Assembly: GCA_014843695.1 (NCBI GenBank)
Contig: CM026398.1
Location: 44,771,191-44,835,190, forward strand
Direction: 5' to 3'
Length of the DNA stretch: 64,000 bases
Source of the DNA: Archivesica marissinica
Taxonomy: Eukaryota; Mollusca; Bivalvia; Venerida; Vesicomyidae
Made by a program: the position numbers and the translations under genes. Shown here in pieces: positions 37,039-51,600 of the stretch. Each line of letters begins with the position of its first letter. The stretch's first letter is position 1. The notes below the pieces were generated by a model. The model searched no databases, was not told the DNA's origin, and saw only the letters and a list, made by a program, of their open reading frames with translations.

Positions 37039-37499
37039 AGTCCCTAGCATAGCCATGAATTAATATACAAAAACGTAACCCGTATCCTGCCGAATAAATT
37101 GGACGGAATTTGCAAACATAGATCCACACAATGCCATGTCTGATCAGGATCTATATTGTTTGCTATTCAGACAAGTAGTTTAGTTCCACAATCCGAATAG
37201 CAAAAACAGCATAGAGCCTGGTCACGTTCTGTGCCGTCTGATCTGGCTTCATGCTGTTCCAAAAGCGACTTTTGTTGTGATTGGCAGGTTATGAGTTAAG
37301 TTCTTGAGAAAACAATATACATATTCTTTACAGTTAGTTTATGATAAAACATATCTATTGCTGGAGTGGAGAAGCATTGTGTTTATCACATCAATTATTG
37401 AATCTATGAACTATTTGGCTGAGGTAACTTGAATCTTGGTACGATGCACTTTTCATGATAAGAATTATGTCAAGAACCATGACTTATGTGATCCAAAAA
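37039..37499. other. spacer, no feature recognised
   Basis: No gene or repeat was seen in this AT-rich stretch. Confidence 0.45.
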
Positions 37500-37652
37500 T
37501 ACGATTGTGCCCTTTGGCAAGGAATTTAAATTCCACATTGCCTCTTCTCTCACCCTTGTGACGTTGGATTCCATCAGGAATGAGGTCTAGAGAGTGATTA
37601 ATATAAGTTGTAGGAATTTGTTTCGCAATCGCTCTAACATGTTTATAAACTA
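37500..37652 (+). mobile_element. SINE family B, 5'-truncated copy
   Basis: It begins at ATACGATTGTGCCC, passes through the TTCCACATTGCCTCTTCTC block, and ends with AGAGTGATTAATATAAG and TTTATAAACTAA. The tRNA-like head is absent. Confidence 0.75.
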
Positions 37653-37964
37653 AGATACACCGGTATATTAACTGTTTTACATGTACAGAAATGGGGACAA
37701 TATTGTTAAATGATGCCCATTATTATCAAATTCAAGACCTTCCATGCGACTTTAGATGTTGGTAACTAGTCTAAGTTGGTTTAAACATATTAATTGTATT
37801 CATTCATAATGTACAGTACATATATATTGTATACAGAATGAAAATGGATTTAATCGAAAGCTGAAGTTGTCTGAAGTTATAATACTAGGTAGTTATGGAG
37901 ATAGGAAATGGGGGACAGTGCTTTTTAAAACTAGAAATTAAAATGCATGTCTCCTTACCAATGT
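37653..37964. other. spacer, no feature recognised
   Basis: This is AT-rich sequence with no supportable gene. Confidence 0.4.
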
Positions 37965-38960
37965 TGCAACAGTGGAGAAAAAGGGCATAACTGAAACTTG
38001 TAATGCAAAGATGATATGCATAACTAGGTTTGGTACTGCTCATTATATGTAAGTGTGATTGAAATCTGGCCAAGGATTTAGCAGAAACGTGTGGTGTGGA
38101 CAAACCTTAATATGGCCACGGATTTAGCAGACAAGTGTGGTGCAGACAAACCATCATATGGCCAAGGATTTAGCAGAAACGTGTGGTGCGGACAAACCTT
38201 CATATGGCCACAGATTTAGCAGAAACGTGTGGTGTGGACAAACCTTCATATGGCCACAGATTTAGCAGACACGTGTGGTGCAGACAAACCATCATATGGC
38301 CACGGATTTAGCAGACACGTGTGGTGCAGACAAACCTTAATATGGCTACGGATTTAGCAGAAAAGTGTGGTACGAACAATCTTTCATATGGCCACGGATT
38401 TAGCAGAAACGTGTGGTGCGGACAAACCTTCATATGACCACGGATTTAGCAGACAAGTGTGGTGCGGACAATCCTTCATATGACCACGGATTTAGCAGAC
38501 AAGTGTGGTGCGGACAATCCTTCATATGACCACGGATTTAGCAGACAAGTGTGGTGCGGACAAACCTTCATATGGCCACGGATTTAGCAGAAACGTGTGG
38601 TGCGGACAAACCTTCATATGGCCACGGATTTAGCAGAAACGTGTGGTGCGGACAAACCTTCATATGGACATAATTGTGCTAAAAATGAACCGAGTGGAAC
38701 GCAAAGATGATACGCACAACTAGGCTTGTACTGATGATGATAATTCCTGTGAAGTTTCGTGAAAATCCGGCCTGGAGCTTAAAAGATCTTGTCCGGACAA
38801 AGTGTGTTATCTAAAAATCTTCAAAGGGCCATAACTGTGAAAAATGAACAGAGTAGAACACGGCTTAGTACTGATCAGTTTAAAAGTACATGTCTGGACA
38901 AAGATTGTGAAAATGGACAGACGAACAGAAAGTACAAACTCATTATGTCTACTCCCTCTC
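37965..38960. repeat. tandem copies of a longer dispersed repeat, with nested 48-bp array
   Basis: Three partial copies of a longer unit share GGGCATAACT or GGCCATAACT, GCAAAGATGATA and GTCCGGACAAA-like blocks (near 37980, 38690 and 38830). The first copy's GGATTTAGCAG block has been amplified (see 38062-38672). The longer unit is not identified and could be a MITE or a satellite fragment. Confidence 0.5.
38062..38672. repeat. 48-bp minisatellite
   Basis: About 13 units read ATATGGCCACGGATTTAGCA, then GAAACGTGTGGTGCGGACAA, ACCTTC. Variants include AAACG/CAAGTG and GGCCAC/GACCAC, and some adjacent units share the same variant, so amplification took place in blocks. Confidence 0.93.
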
Positions 38961-39037
38961 TGGGCGACGTAACTAGTAGATAGACTATACAAGTACTAGT
39001 CGGATACAGTTCAATAGTTCAGACGGATTTCTACGTG

Positions 39038-39058
39038 TATATATATATATATATATAC
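39038..39058. repeat. TA microsatellite
   Basis: A short run of TA dinucleotides follows GTG and precedes CATG. Confidence 0.85.
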
Positions 39059-39305
39059 ATGTACTAAACTCAAAAGAAACGTCACACTATATAAATGTGA
39101 GTCTATAATGATCAACATTGCATTTCATCATGACTACCGATTAATTTCATTAAACGAGTCAATGCACTAGACAAATCATCTGAACAAATCCATATGAAAA
39201 TACACTGTTTCGGAGATCACTTGTTAAAATAAATTCCAATCTTACACTGAACAACACAAATATCCTCTCAGTATTACATGTCTTGATATGTAGTCGCACA
39301 TCTTT

Positions 39306-39982
39306 GGGCATGACACACATAACAAAGTTTGGGCATGAAACACATAACGAAGTTTGGGCATGAAACACACAACGAAGTTTGGGCACACGACACACATAAC
39401 AAAGTTTGGGCATGACATATATAACAAAGTTTGGGCATGACACACATAACAAAGTTTGGGCATGACACACATAACAAAGTTTGGGCATGACATATATAAC
39501 AAAGTTTAGGCATGACATATATAACAAAGTTTGGGCATGACACACATAACAAAGTTTGGGCATGACACACATAACAAAGTTTGGGCATGACACACATAAC
39601 AAAGTTTGGGCATGACACACATTACAAAGTTTGGGCATGACATACATAACAAAGTTTGGGCATGACACACATAACAAAGTTTGGGCATGACATACATAAC
39701 AATGTTTGGGCATGACATACATAACAAAGTTTGGGCATGACATACATAACAAAGTTTGGGCATGACATATATAACAAAGTTTGGGCATGACACACATAAC
39801 AAAGTTTGGGCATGACACACATAACAAAGTTTGGGCATGACACACATAACAAAGTTTGGGCATGACACACATAACAAAGTTTGGGCATGACATACATAAC
39901 AAAGTTTGGGCATGAAACACATAACGAAGTTTGGGCATGACATACATAACAAAGTTTGGGCATGACACACATAACGAAGTTT
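39306..39982. repeat. 25-bp minisatellite
   Basis: About 27 units of 25 bp contain GGGCATGACACACATAACAA, AGTTT. The six bases after GACA vary as CACACA, TATATA or TACATA in blocks. The minus strand has no stop in the unit, so long frames with a 25-residue period (for example MSCPNFVMCVMPKLCYVCHA) appear in three frames. They have no flanking coding support. Confidence 0.95.
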
Positions 39983-39999
39983 GAAATTATTAATCATCA

Positions 40000-40770
40000 T
40001 CTCTAGTGAACACAATACAAACGTAGGAGACAGCAATAGGCAGTCATACAAATGTAGGAGACAGCAATAGGCAGTCATACAAATGTAGAAGATAGCAATA
40101 GGCAGTCATACAAATGTAGGAGACAGCAATAGGCAGTCATACAAATGTAGGAGACAGCAATAGACAGTCATACAAATGTAGGAGACAGCAATAGGCAGTC
40201 ATACAAATGTAGGAGACAGCAATAGGCAGTCATACAAACGTAGGAGACAGCTATAGGCAGTTATACAAATGTAGGAGACAGCAATAGGCAGTCATACAAA
40301 CATAGGAGACAGCAATAGACAGTCATACAAACGTAGGAGACAGCAATAGACAGTCATACAAACGTAGGAGACAGCAATAGACAGTCATACAAACGTAGGA
40401 GACAGCAATAGAGTCATACAAACGTAGGAGACAGTAATAGACAGTCATACAAACGTAGGAGACAGCAATAGACAGTCATACAAACGTAGGAGACAGCAAT
40501 AGACAGTCATACAAATGTAGGAGACAGCAATAGACAGTCATACAAACGTAGGAGACAGCAATAGACAGTCATACAAACGTAGGAGACAGCAATAGACAGT
40601 CATACAAACGTAGGACACAGCAATAGACAGTCATACAAACGTAGGAGACAGCAATAGACAGTCATACAAACGTAGGAGACAGCAATAGACAGTCATACAA
40701 ACGCAGGAGACAGCAATAGACAGTCATACAAATGTAGGAGACAGCAATAGGCCGTCATACAAGCAGAGAT
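40000..40770. repeat. 31-bp minisatellite, first array
   Basis: About 24 units of 31 bp contain CATACAAACGTAGGAGACAG, CAATAGACAGT. The left third carries CAAATG and TAGGCAG, and the right part carries CAAACG and TAGACAG, which indicates two phases of spread. Confidence 0.94.
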
Positions 40771-40879
40771 TCAAATCTGTGCAGGCCCGGCAAAGTCTCT
40801 CAAGCTGACCAAGAAATGCTTTACTCCAGCAGTGTTACTAGTGAAATGCTTAAAATTCAAGCATACCTATAATAATGTA

Positions 40880-41058
40880 CAGTGAAACCTGTGTAGGTGG
40901 TCACCTCTATTAAGCACCCAACCTGCATTAAGCAGCCAGTTTTCAGATCCCCAAATATATTGTTTTATTATACATCTGACCTCTATTAAGCAGCCACCTG
41001 TGTTAAGCAGCCACATTCTGAGATTCTCTTGGCTGGCTGTTTAAAACAGGTTTGACTA
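40880..41058. mobile_element. possible TA-flanked MITE (Tc1/mariner or pogo-like)
   Basis: Left end CAGTGAAACCTGTG and right end ACAGGTTTGACTA are imperfect inverted repeats, each next to TA. The 179-bp interior repeats TCTATTAAGCAGCCACC-like blocks. Classification is by termini only. Confidence 0.5.
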
Positions 41059-41334
41059 TATGTAGATTATACAAGACAAGCTGATAACATGCACAACAAG
41101 ATGTATCTCACCATGTAAGTTCCACATACTGAAATAATCATCTTTTTATATTTGACATTTTGGTCAAGTAGATATTGGTGAAAGTTTAGTCTTTCGACTA
41201 TTACATTTGGTAATGCAGTCATCGTTCAGCCTAGTTTGGTGAAGATGTTACGGTAAAGACTGGCACAATGATGTACAACATGTCTTATTTATGATTACTC
41301 GAGCAACTGTAATCACATTCGTTCAAATTATGAT

Positions 41335-42335
41335 TAATCTAGACAAGACGTATACCATACCAGATTAATCTATAGACAAGATGTATACCATACCGGATTA
41401 ATCTAGACAAGATGTATACCATACCAGATTAATCTAGACAAGACGTATACCATACCAGATTAATCTAGACAAGACGTATACCATACCAGATTAATCTATA
41501 GACAAGATGTATACCATACCGGATTAATCTAGACAAGATGTATACCATACCAGATTAATCTAGACAAGACGTATACCATACCAGATTAATCTAGACAAGA
41601 CGTATACCATACCAGATTAATCTATAGACAAGATGTATACCATACCGGATTAATCTAGACAAGATGTATACCATACCAGATTAATCTAGACAAGACGTAT
41701 ACCATACCAGATTAATCTAGACAAGACGTATACCATACCAGATTAATCTATAGACAAGATGTATACCATACCGGATTAATCTAGACAAGATGTATACCAT
41801 ACCAGATTAATCTAGACAAGACGTATACCATACCAGATTAATCTAGACAAGACACATACCATACTGGATTAATCTAGACAAGACGCATACCATACTGGAT
41901 TAATCTAGACAAGACGCATACCATACTGCATTAATCTAGACAAGACATATACCATACTGGATTAATCTAGACAAGACATATACCATACTGGATTAATCTA
42001 GACAAGATGTATACCATACTGGATTAATCTAGACAAGATGTATACCATACCAGATTAATCTAGACAAGATGCATACCATACTGGATTAATCTAGACAAGA
42101 CGCATACCATACTGGATTAATCTAGACAAGACATATACCATACCAGATTAATCTAGACAAGATGTATACCATACTGGATTAATCTAGACAAGATGCATAC
42201 CATACTGGATTAATCTAGACAAGACATATACCATATCAGATTAATCTAGACAAGACGTATATAATACAAGATTAATCTACATATGACTTTTATTAGACTG
42301 GATTAATCTAGACAAGACGCATACCATACCAGATG
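41335..42335. repeat. 31-bp minisatellite, second array, with 126-bp higher-order unit
   Basis: About 31 units contain ATTAATCTAGACAAGACGTA, TACCATACCAG. A TATA insertion (ATCTATAGAC) recurs at 41371, 41497, 41623 and 41749, exactly 126 bp apart, which defines a four-unit higher-order repeat in the left part. The right part has independent variants (CATACC, ACTGG). The array overlaps the predicted 3' end of the RYBP-like gene. Confidence 0.94.
42289..42294 (-). promoter_or_regulatory. poly(A) signal AATAAA of the RYBP-like gene
   Basis: The minus strand reads TCTAATAAAAGTC about 95 bases after the stop codon. It lies in an irregular stretch of the 31-bp array, so cleavage would fall inside the repeat. 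This is predicted from position only. Confidence 0.45.
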
Positions 42336-42388
42336 GTAAGAATGTAGTGCAACACTTGTGAATGTAGACTAACTTGTTACTAATATTT

Positions 42389-42599
42389 TCATGTATGATT
42401 ATCGATGACGAGCCTATCCTCATGAATATCGTTGCTGGCGTTACTGGAAGAGTCACTCATGTCCGATGTGATTTTGGACATATCTGTGGCAAGTTTTCGT
42501 TTCTTTGGCTGATAGTCAGTAATCATTACCGTGACATTATCTACGGTCACAGACATCTGTCGAGCACTGCTTCTGTCTACGTTCTTAAGTCTTGGTGGC
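42389..42599 (-). CDS. RYBP: RYBP/YAF2-like, last coding exon (RING1-binding domain)
   Basis: This exon encodes the conserved C-terminal domain of RYBP/YAF2, the part known to bind the RING1A/RING1B C-terminus and assemble non-canonical PRC1 in the nucleus. Read from 42599 down it completes an Arg codon, then gives [35 protein letters not shown] and a Ser/Asp-rich tail to a TGA at 42389-42391 (69 full codons). The acceptor is TTTTTGCATTGTAG. The preceding exon ends in AG and this one begins with G, so the junction codon AGG (Arg) is phase-consistent. The tail after KKRK is acidic and Ser-rich, as in the family, but shorter than the vertebrate one. The intron upstream is almost wholly tandem repeat. 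I am confident of the family. RYBP and YAF2 are usually one gene outside vertebrates. Confidence 0.92.
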
Positions 42600-42623
42600 C
42601 TACAATGCAAAAATACATTCATT

Positions 42624-45600
42624 ATTACATTAGCTATATTACACTAGCCATATTACACTAGCCATATTACACTAGCTATATTACACTACCCATATTACAC
42701 TAGCTATATTACACTACCCATATTACACTACCCATATTACACTAGCTATATTACACTACCCATATTACACTACCCATATTACACTAGCTATATTACACTA
42801 GCTATATTACACTAGCTATATTACACTAGCTATATTACACTACCCATATTACACTAGCCATATTACACTAGCTATATTACACTACCCATATTACACTACA
42901 ATATTACACTAGCTATATTACACTAGCTATATTACACTACCCATATTACACTACAATATTACACTAGCTATATTACACTAGCTATATTACACTACCCATA
43001 TTACACTACAATATTACACTAGCTATATTACACTAGCTATATTACACTACCCATATTACACTACAATATTACACTAGCTATATTACACTACCCATATTAC
43101 ACTAGCTATATTACACTAGCCATATTACACTAGCTATATTATACTAGCCATATTACACTAGCTATATTATACTAGCTATATTACACTAGCTATATTACAC
43201 TAGCTATATTACACTACCCATATTACACTAGCCATATTACACTAGCCATATTACACTACCCATATTACACTAAAATATTACACTAGCTATATTACACTAA
43301 AATATTACACTAGCTATATTACACTAGCTATATTACACTAGCCATATTACACTAGCTATATTATACTAGCCATATTACACTAGCTATATTATACTAGCTA
43401 TATTACACTAGCTATATTACACTACCCATATTACACTAGCTATATTACACTACCCATATTACACTAGCTATATTACACTAGCCATATTACACTAGCCATA
43501 TTACACTAGTTATATTACACTAGCCATATTACACTAGCTATATTACACTAGCTATATTACACTAGCTATATTACACTAGCCATATTACACTAGCTATATT
43601 ACACTAGCTATATTACACCAGCTATATTACACTAGCTATATTACACTACCCATATTACACTAGCCATATTACACTAGCTATATTACACTAGATATATTAC
43701 ACTAGCTATATTACACTAGCTATATTACACTAGCCATATTACACTAACCATATTACACTAGCTATATTACACTAGCCATATTACACTAGCCATATTACAC
43801 TAGCCATATTACACTAGCTATATTACACTAGCCATATTACACTAGCTATATTACACTAACCATATTACACTAGCTATATTACACTAGCTATATTACACTA
43901 GCCATATTACACTAGCCATATTACACTAGCTATATTACACTAGCCATATTACACTAGCCATATTACACTAGCCATATTACACTAGCCATATTACACTAGA
44001 TATATTACACTAGCCATATTACACTAGCCATATTACACTAGCTATATTACACTAGCTATATTACACTAGCCATATTACACTACCCATATTACACTAGCTA
44101 TATTACATTAGCCATATTACACTAGCTATATTACACTAGCCATATTACACTAGCTATATTACACTAGCCATATTACACTAGCCATATTACACTACCCATA
44201 TTACACTAGCCATATTACACTAGCTATATTACACTAGCTATATTACACTACCCATATTACACTAGCCATATTACACTAGCCATATTACACTAGCTATATT
44301 ACACTAGACATATTACACTAGCTATATTACACTAGCTATATTACACTAGCCATATTACACTAGCCATATTACACTAGCCATATTACACTAGCCATATTAC
44401 ACTAGCTATATTACACTAGCTATATTACACTAGCCACTAGCTATATTACAATAGCTATATTACACTAGCTATATTACATTATATTACACTAGCTATATTA
44501 CACTAGCCGTATTACACCAGCCATATTACACTAGCTATATTACACTAGCCACTAGCCATATTACACTAGCCATATTACACTAGCTATATTACACTAGCTA
44601 TATTACACTAGCCACTAGCTATATTACAATAGCTATATTACACTAGCTATATTACATTATATTACACTAGCTATATTACACTAGCCGTATTACACCAGCC
44701 ATATTACACTAGCTATATTACACTAGCCACTAGCCATATTACACTAGCCATATTACACTAGCTATATTACACTAGCTATATTACACTAGCCACTAGCTAT
44801 ATTACAATAGCTATATTACACTAGCTATATTACATTATATTACACTAGCTATATTACACTAGCTATATTACACTACCCATATTACACTAGCTATATTACA
44901 CTACCCATATTACACTAGTTATATTACACTAGCCATATTACACTAGCTATATTACACTAGCTATATTACACTAGCTATATTACACTAGCTATATTACACT
45001 AGCCATATTACACTAGCCATATTACACTAGCTATATTACACTAGCCATATTACACTAGCTATATTACACTAGCTATATTACACCAGCTATATTACACTAG
45101 CTATATTACACTAGCCATATTACACTAGCCATATTACACTAGCTATATTACACTAGCTATATTACACTAGCTATATTACACTAGCTATATTACACTAGCT
45201 ATATTACACTAGCCATATTACACTAGCTATATTACACTAGCCATATTACACTAGCCATATTACACTAGCCATATTACACTAGCTATATTACACTAGCCAT
45301 ATTACACTAGCCATATTACACTAGCTATATTACACTAACCATATTACACTAGCTATATTACACTAGCTATATTACACTAGCCATATTACACTAGCCATAT
45401 TACACTAGCTATATTACACTAGCCATATTACACTAGCCATATTACACTAGTATATTACACTAGCCATATTACACTAGCCATATTACACAATCTATATTAC
45501 ACTAGCTATATTACACTAGCCATATTACACTACCCATATTACACTAGCTATATTACATTAGCCATATTACACTAGCTATATTACACTAGCCATATTACAC

Positions 45601-48600
45601 TAGCTATATTACACTAGCCATATTACACTACCCATATTACACTAGCCATATTACACCAGCTATATTACACTACCCATATTACACTAGCCATATTACACTA
45701 CCCATATTACACTAGCCATATTACACTAGCTATATTACACTAGCTATATTACACTAGCCATATTACACTAGCCATATTACACTAGCTATATTACACTAGC
45801 CATATTACACTAGCTATATTACACTAGCTATATTACACTAGCCATATTACACTAGCCATATTACACTAGCCATATTACACTAGCTATATTACACTAGCTA
45901 TATTACACTAGCCACTAGCTATATTACAATAGCTATATTACACTAGCTATATTACATTATATTACACTAGCTATATTACACTAGCCGTATTACACCAGCC
46001 ATATTACACTAGCTATATTACACTAGCCACTAGCTATATTACACTAGCTATATTACACTAGCTATATTACACTAGCTATCTTACACTACCCATATTACAC
46101 TAGCCATATTACACTAGCCATATTACACTAGCTATATTACACTAGCCATATTACAATAGCTATATTACACTAGCCATATTACACTAGCTATATTACACTA
46201 GCTATATTACACTAGCCATATTACACTACCCATATTACACTAGCTATATTACACTAGCCATATTACACTAGCTATATTACACTAGCCATATTACACTAGC
46301 TATATTACACTAACCATATTACACTAGCTATATTACACTAGCCATATTACACTACCCATATTACACTAGCCATATTACACTACCCATATAACACTAGCTA
46401 TATTACACTAGCTATATTACACTAGCTATATTATACTACCCATATTACACTAGCTATATTACACTAGCCATATTACACTAGCTATATTACACTACCCATA
46501 TTACACTACCCATATTACACTAGCTATATTACACTAGCCATATTACACTAGCTATATTACACTAGCCATATTACACTAGCTATATTACACTAGCCATATT
46601 ACACTAGCCATATTACACTAGCTATATTACACTAGCCATATTACACTAGCCATATTACACTAGCTATATTACACTAGCCATATTACACTAGCTATATTAC
46701 ACTAGCCATATTACACTAGCCATATTACACTAGCCATATTACACTAGCCATATTACACTAGCCATATTACACTAGCTATATTACACTAGCCATATTACAC
46801 TAGCTATATTACACTAGCCATATTACACTAGCCATATTACACTAGCCATATTACACTAGCTATATTACACTAGCTATATTACACTAGCCACTAGCTATAT
46901 TACACTAGCTATATTACACTAGCTATATTACATTATATTACACTAGCTATATTACACTAGCCATATTACACTAGCCATATTACACTAGCTATATTACACT
47001 AGCTATATTACACTAGCCACTAGCTATATTACACTAGCTATATTACACTAGCTATATTACAGTAGCTATATTACATTATATTACACTAGCTATATTACAC
47101 TAGCCATATTACACTAGCCATATTACACTAGCTATATTACACTAGCCACTAGCTATATTACACTAGCTATATTACACTAGCTATATTACACTAGCTATCT
47201 TACACTACCCATATTACACTAGCCATATTACACTAGCTATATTACACTAGCTATATTACATTAGCTATATTACACTAGCTATATTACACTAGCTATATTA
47301 CACTAGCTATATTACACTAGCCATATTACACTAGCCACTAGCTATATTACACTAGCCATATTACACTAGCTATATTTCACTAGTCATATTACACTAGCCA
47401 TATTACACTAGCCATATTACACTAGCCATATTACACTACCCATATTACACTAGCCATATTACACTAGCTATATTACACTAGCTATATTACACTAGCTATA
47501 TTACACTACCCATATTACACTAGCCATATTACACTACCCATATTACACTAGCCATATTACACTAGCTATATTACACTAGCTATATTACACTAGCCATATT
47601 ACACTAGCCATATTACACTAGCTATATTACACTAGCCATATTACACTAGCTATATTACACTAGCCATATTACACTAGCCATATTACACTAGCCATATTAC
47701 ACTAGCTATATTACACTAGCCACTAGCTATATTACAATAGCTATATTACACTAGCTATATTACATTATATTACACTAGCTATATTACACTAGCCATATTA
47801 CACTAGCCATATTACACTAGCTATATTACACTAGCCACTAGCTATATTACACTAGCTATATTACACTAGCTATCTTACACTACCCATATTACACTAGCCA
47901 TATTACACTAGCCATATTACACTAGCCATATTACACTAGCTATATTACACTAGCCATATTACAAAAGCTATATTACACTAGCCATATTACACTAGCTATA
48001 TTACACTAGCTATATTACACTAGCCATATTACACTACCCATATTACACTAGCTATATTACACTAGCCATATTACACTAGCTATATTACACTAGCCATATT
48101 ACACTAGCTATATTACACTAACCATATTACACTAGCCATATTACACTACCCATATTACACTAGCTATATTACACTAGCTATATTACACTAGCTATATTAT
48201 ACTACCCATATTACACTAGCTATATTACACTAGCCATATTACACTAGCTAAATTACACTACCCATATTACACTACCCATATTACACTAGCTATATTACAC
48301 TAGCCATATTACACTAGCCATATTACACTAGCTATATTACACTAGCCATATTACACTAGCTATATTACACTAGCTATATTACACTAGCCATATTACACTA
48401 GCCATATTACACTAGCCATATTACACTAGCTATATTACACTAGCTATATTACACTAGCCACTAGCTATATTACACTAGCTATATTACACTAGCTATATTA
48501 CATTATATTACACTAGCTATATTACACTAGCCATATTACACTAGCCATATTACACTAGCTATATTACACTAGCTATATTACACTAGCCACTAGCTATATT

Positions 48601-51600
48601 ACACTAGCTATATTACACTAGCTATATTACACTAGCTATATTACATTATATTACACTAGCTATATTACACTAGCCATATTACACTAGCCATATTACACTA
48701 GCTATATTACACTAGCCACTAGCTATATTACACTAGCTATATTACACTAGCTATATTACACTAGCTATCTTACACTACCCATATTACACTAGCCATATTA
48801 CACTAGCTATATTACACTAGCTATATTACATTAGCTATATTACACTAGCTATATTACACTAGCTATATTACACTAGCTATATTACATTAGCCATATTACA
48901 CTAGCCACTAGCTATATTACACTAGCCATATTAGACTAACTATATTACACTAGCCATATTACACTAGCCATATTACACTAGCTATATTACACTAGCTATA
49001 TTTCACTAGCCATATTACACTAGCCATATTACACTAGCCATATTACACTAGCCATATTACACTAGCTATATTACACTAGCCATATTACACTAGCTATATT
49101 ACACTAGCCATATTACACTACCCATATTACACTAGCTATATTACACTAGCTATATTACACTACCCATATTACACTAGCCATATTACACTAGCTATATTAC
49201 ATTAGCTATATTATACTAGCTATATTACACTAGCTATATTACACTAGCCATATTACACTAGCTATATTACACTAGTCATATTACACTAGCCATATTACAC
49301 TAGCCATATTACACTAGCTATATTACACTAGCTATATTACACTACCCATATTACACTAGCTATATTACACTAGCCATATTACACTAGCCATATTACACTA
49401 GCCACTAGCTATATTACACTAGCCATATTACACTAGCTATATTACACTAGCTATATTACACTAGCAATATTACACTAGCTATATTACACTAGCCATATTA
49501 CACTAGCCATATTACACTAGCTATATTACAATAGCTATATTACACTAGCTATATTACACTAGCTATATTACACCAGCTATATTACACTAGCTATATTACA
49601 CTAGCCATATTACACTAGCTATATTACACTAGCTATATTACACCAGCTATATTATACTAGCCATATTACACTAGCCATATTACACTAGCTATATTACACT
49701 AGCTATATTACACTAGCTATATTACACTAGCCATATTACACTAGCCATATTACACTAGCCATATTACACTAGCTATATTACACTAGCTATATTACACTAG
49801 CTATATTACACTAGCTATATTACACAAGCCACTAGCTATATTACACTAGCTATATTACATTAGCCATATTACACTAGCTATATTACACTAGCTATATTAC
49901 ACTAGCCATATTACACTAGCCATATTACACTAGCCATATTACACTAGCCATATTACACTAGCCATATTACACTAGCTATATTACGCTAGCCATATTACAC
50001 TAGCTATATTACACTACCCATATTACACTAGCTATATTACACTAGCTATATTACACTAGCTATATTACACTAGCCACTAGCTATATTACACTAGCTATAT
50101 TACACTAGCCATATTACACTAGCTATATTACACTAGCCATATTACACTAGCTATATTACACTAGCTATATTACACTAGCTATATTACACTAGCTTATATT
50201 ACACTAGCTATATTACACTAGCTATATTACACTAGCTATATTACATTTTTATATTACACTAGCTATATTACACTAGCCATTTCTAGCTATATTACACTAG
50301 CCATGTATATTACACTAGCTATATTACACTAGCTATATTACACTAGCTATATTACACTAGCCATATTACACTAGCTATATTACACTAGCTATATTACACT
50401 AGCTATATTACACTAGCTATATTACACTAGCTATATTACACTAGCTATATTACACTAGCTATATTACACTAGCCATATTACACTAGCCATAGCTATATTA
50501 CACTAGCCATATTACACTAGCTATATTACACTAGCTATATTACACTAGCCATATTACACTAGCCATATTACACTAGCCATATTACACTAGCTATATTACA
50601 CTAGCCATATTACACTAGCTATATTACACTAGCTATATTACACTAGCTATTTACACTAGCCATATTACACTAGCTATATTACACTAGCCATATTACACTA
50701 GCTATATTACACTAGCTATATTACACTAGCCATATTACACTAGCTATATTACACTAGCTATATTACACTAGCTATATTACACTAGCCATATTACACTAGC
50801 TATATTACACTATATTACACTAGCTATATTACACTAGCCATATTACACTAGCCATATTACACTAGCTATATTACACTAGCTATATTACACTAGCTATATT
50901 ACACTAGCTATATTACACTAGCCATATTACACTAGCCATATTACACTAGCTATATTACACTAGCCATATTACACTAGCTATATTACACTAGCCATATTAC
51001 ACTAGCTATATTACACTAGCCATATTACACTAGCTATATTACACTAGCTATATTACACTAGCCATATTACACTAGCCATATTACACTAGCTATATTACAC
51101 TAGCTATATTACACTAGCTATATTACACTAGCCATATTACACTAGCTATATTACACTAGCCATATTACACTAGCCATATTACACTAGCTATATTACACTA
51201 GCTATATTACACTAGCTATATTACACTAGCTATATTACACTAGCTATATTACACTAGCTATATTACACTAGCTATATTACACTAGCTATATTACACTAGC
51301 ATATTACACTAGCTATATTACACTAGCTATATTACACTAGCCATATTACACTAGCCATATTACACTAGCCATATTACACTAGCCATATTACACTAGCTAT
51401 ATTACACTAGCCATATTACACTAGCTATATTACACTAGCCATATTACACTAGCCATATTACACTAGCTATATTACACTAGCTATATTACACTAGCCACTA
51501 GCTATATACACTAGCTATATTACACTAGCTATTTACATTATATTACACTAGCTATATTACACTAGCCATATTACACTAGCTATATTACACTAGCTATATT

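Noticed and set aside
39159..40078. Cys/Pro-rich minus-strand frames over the 25-bp array at 39.3 kb
   Set aside because: The periodic peptide comes from a stop-free unit in three overlapping frames. No support outside the repeat.
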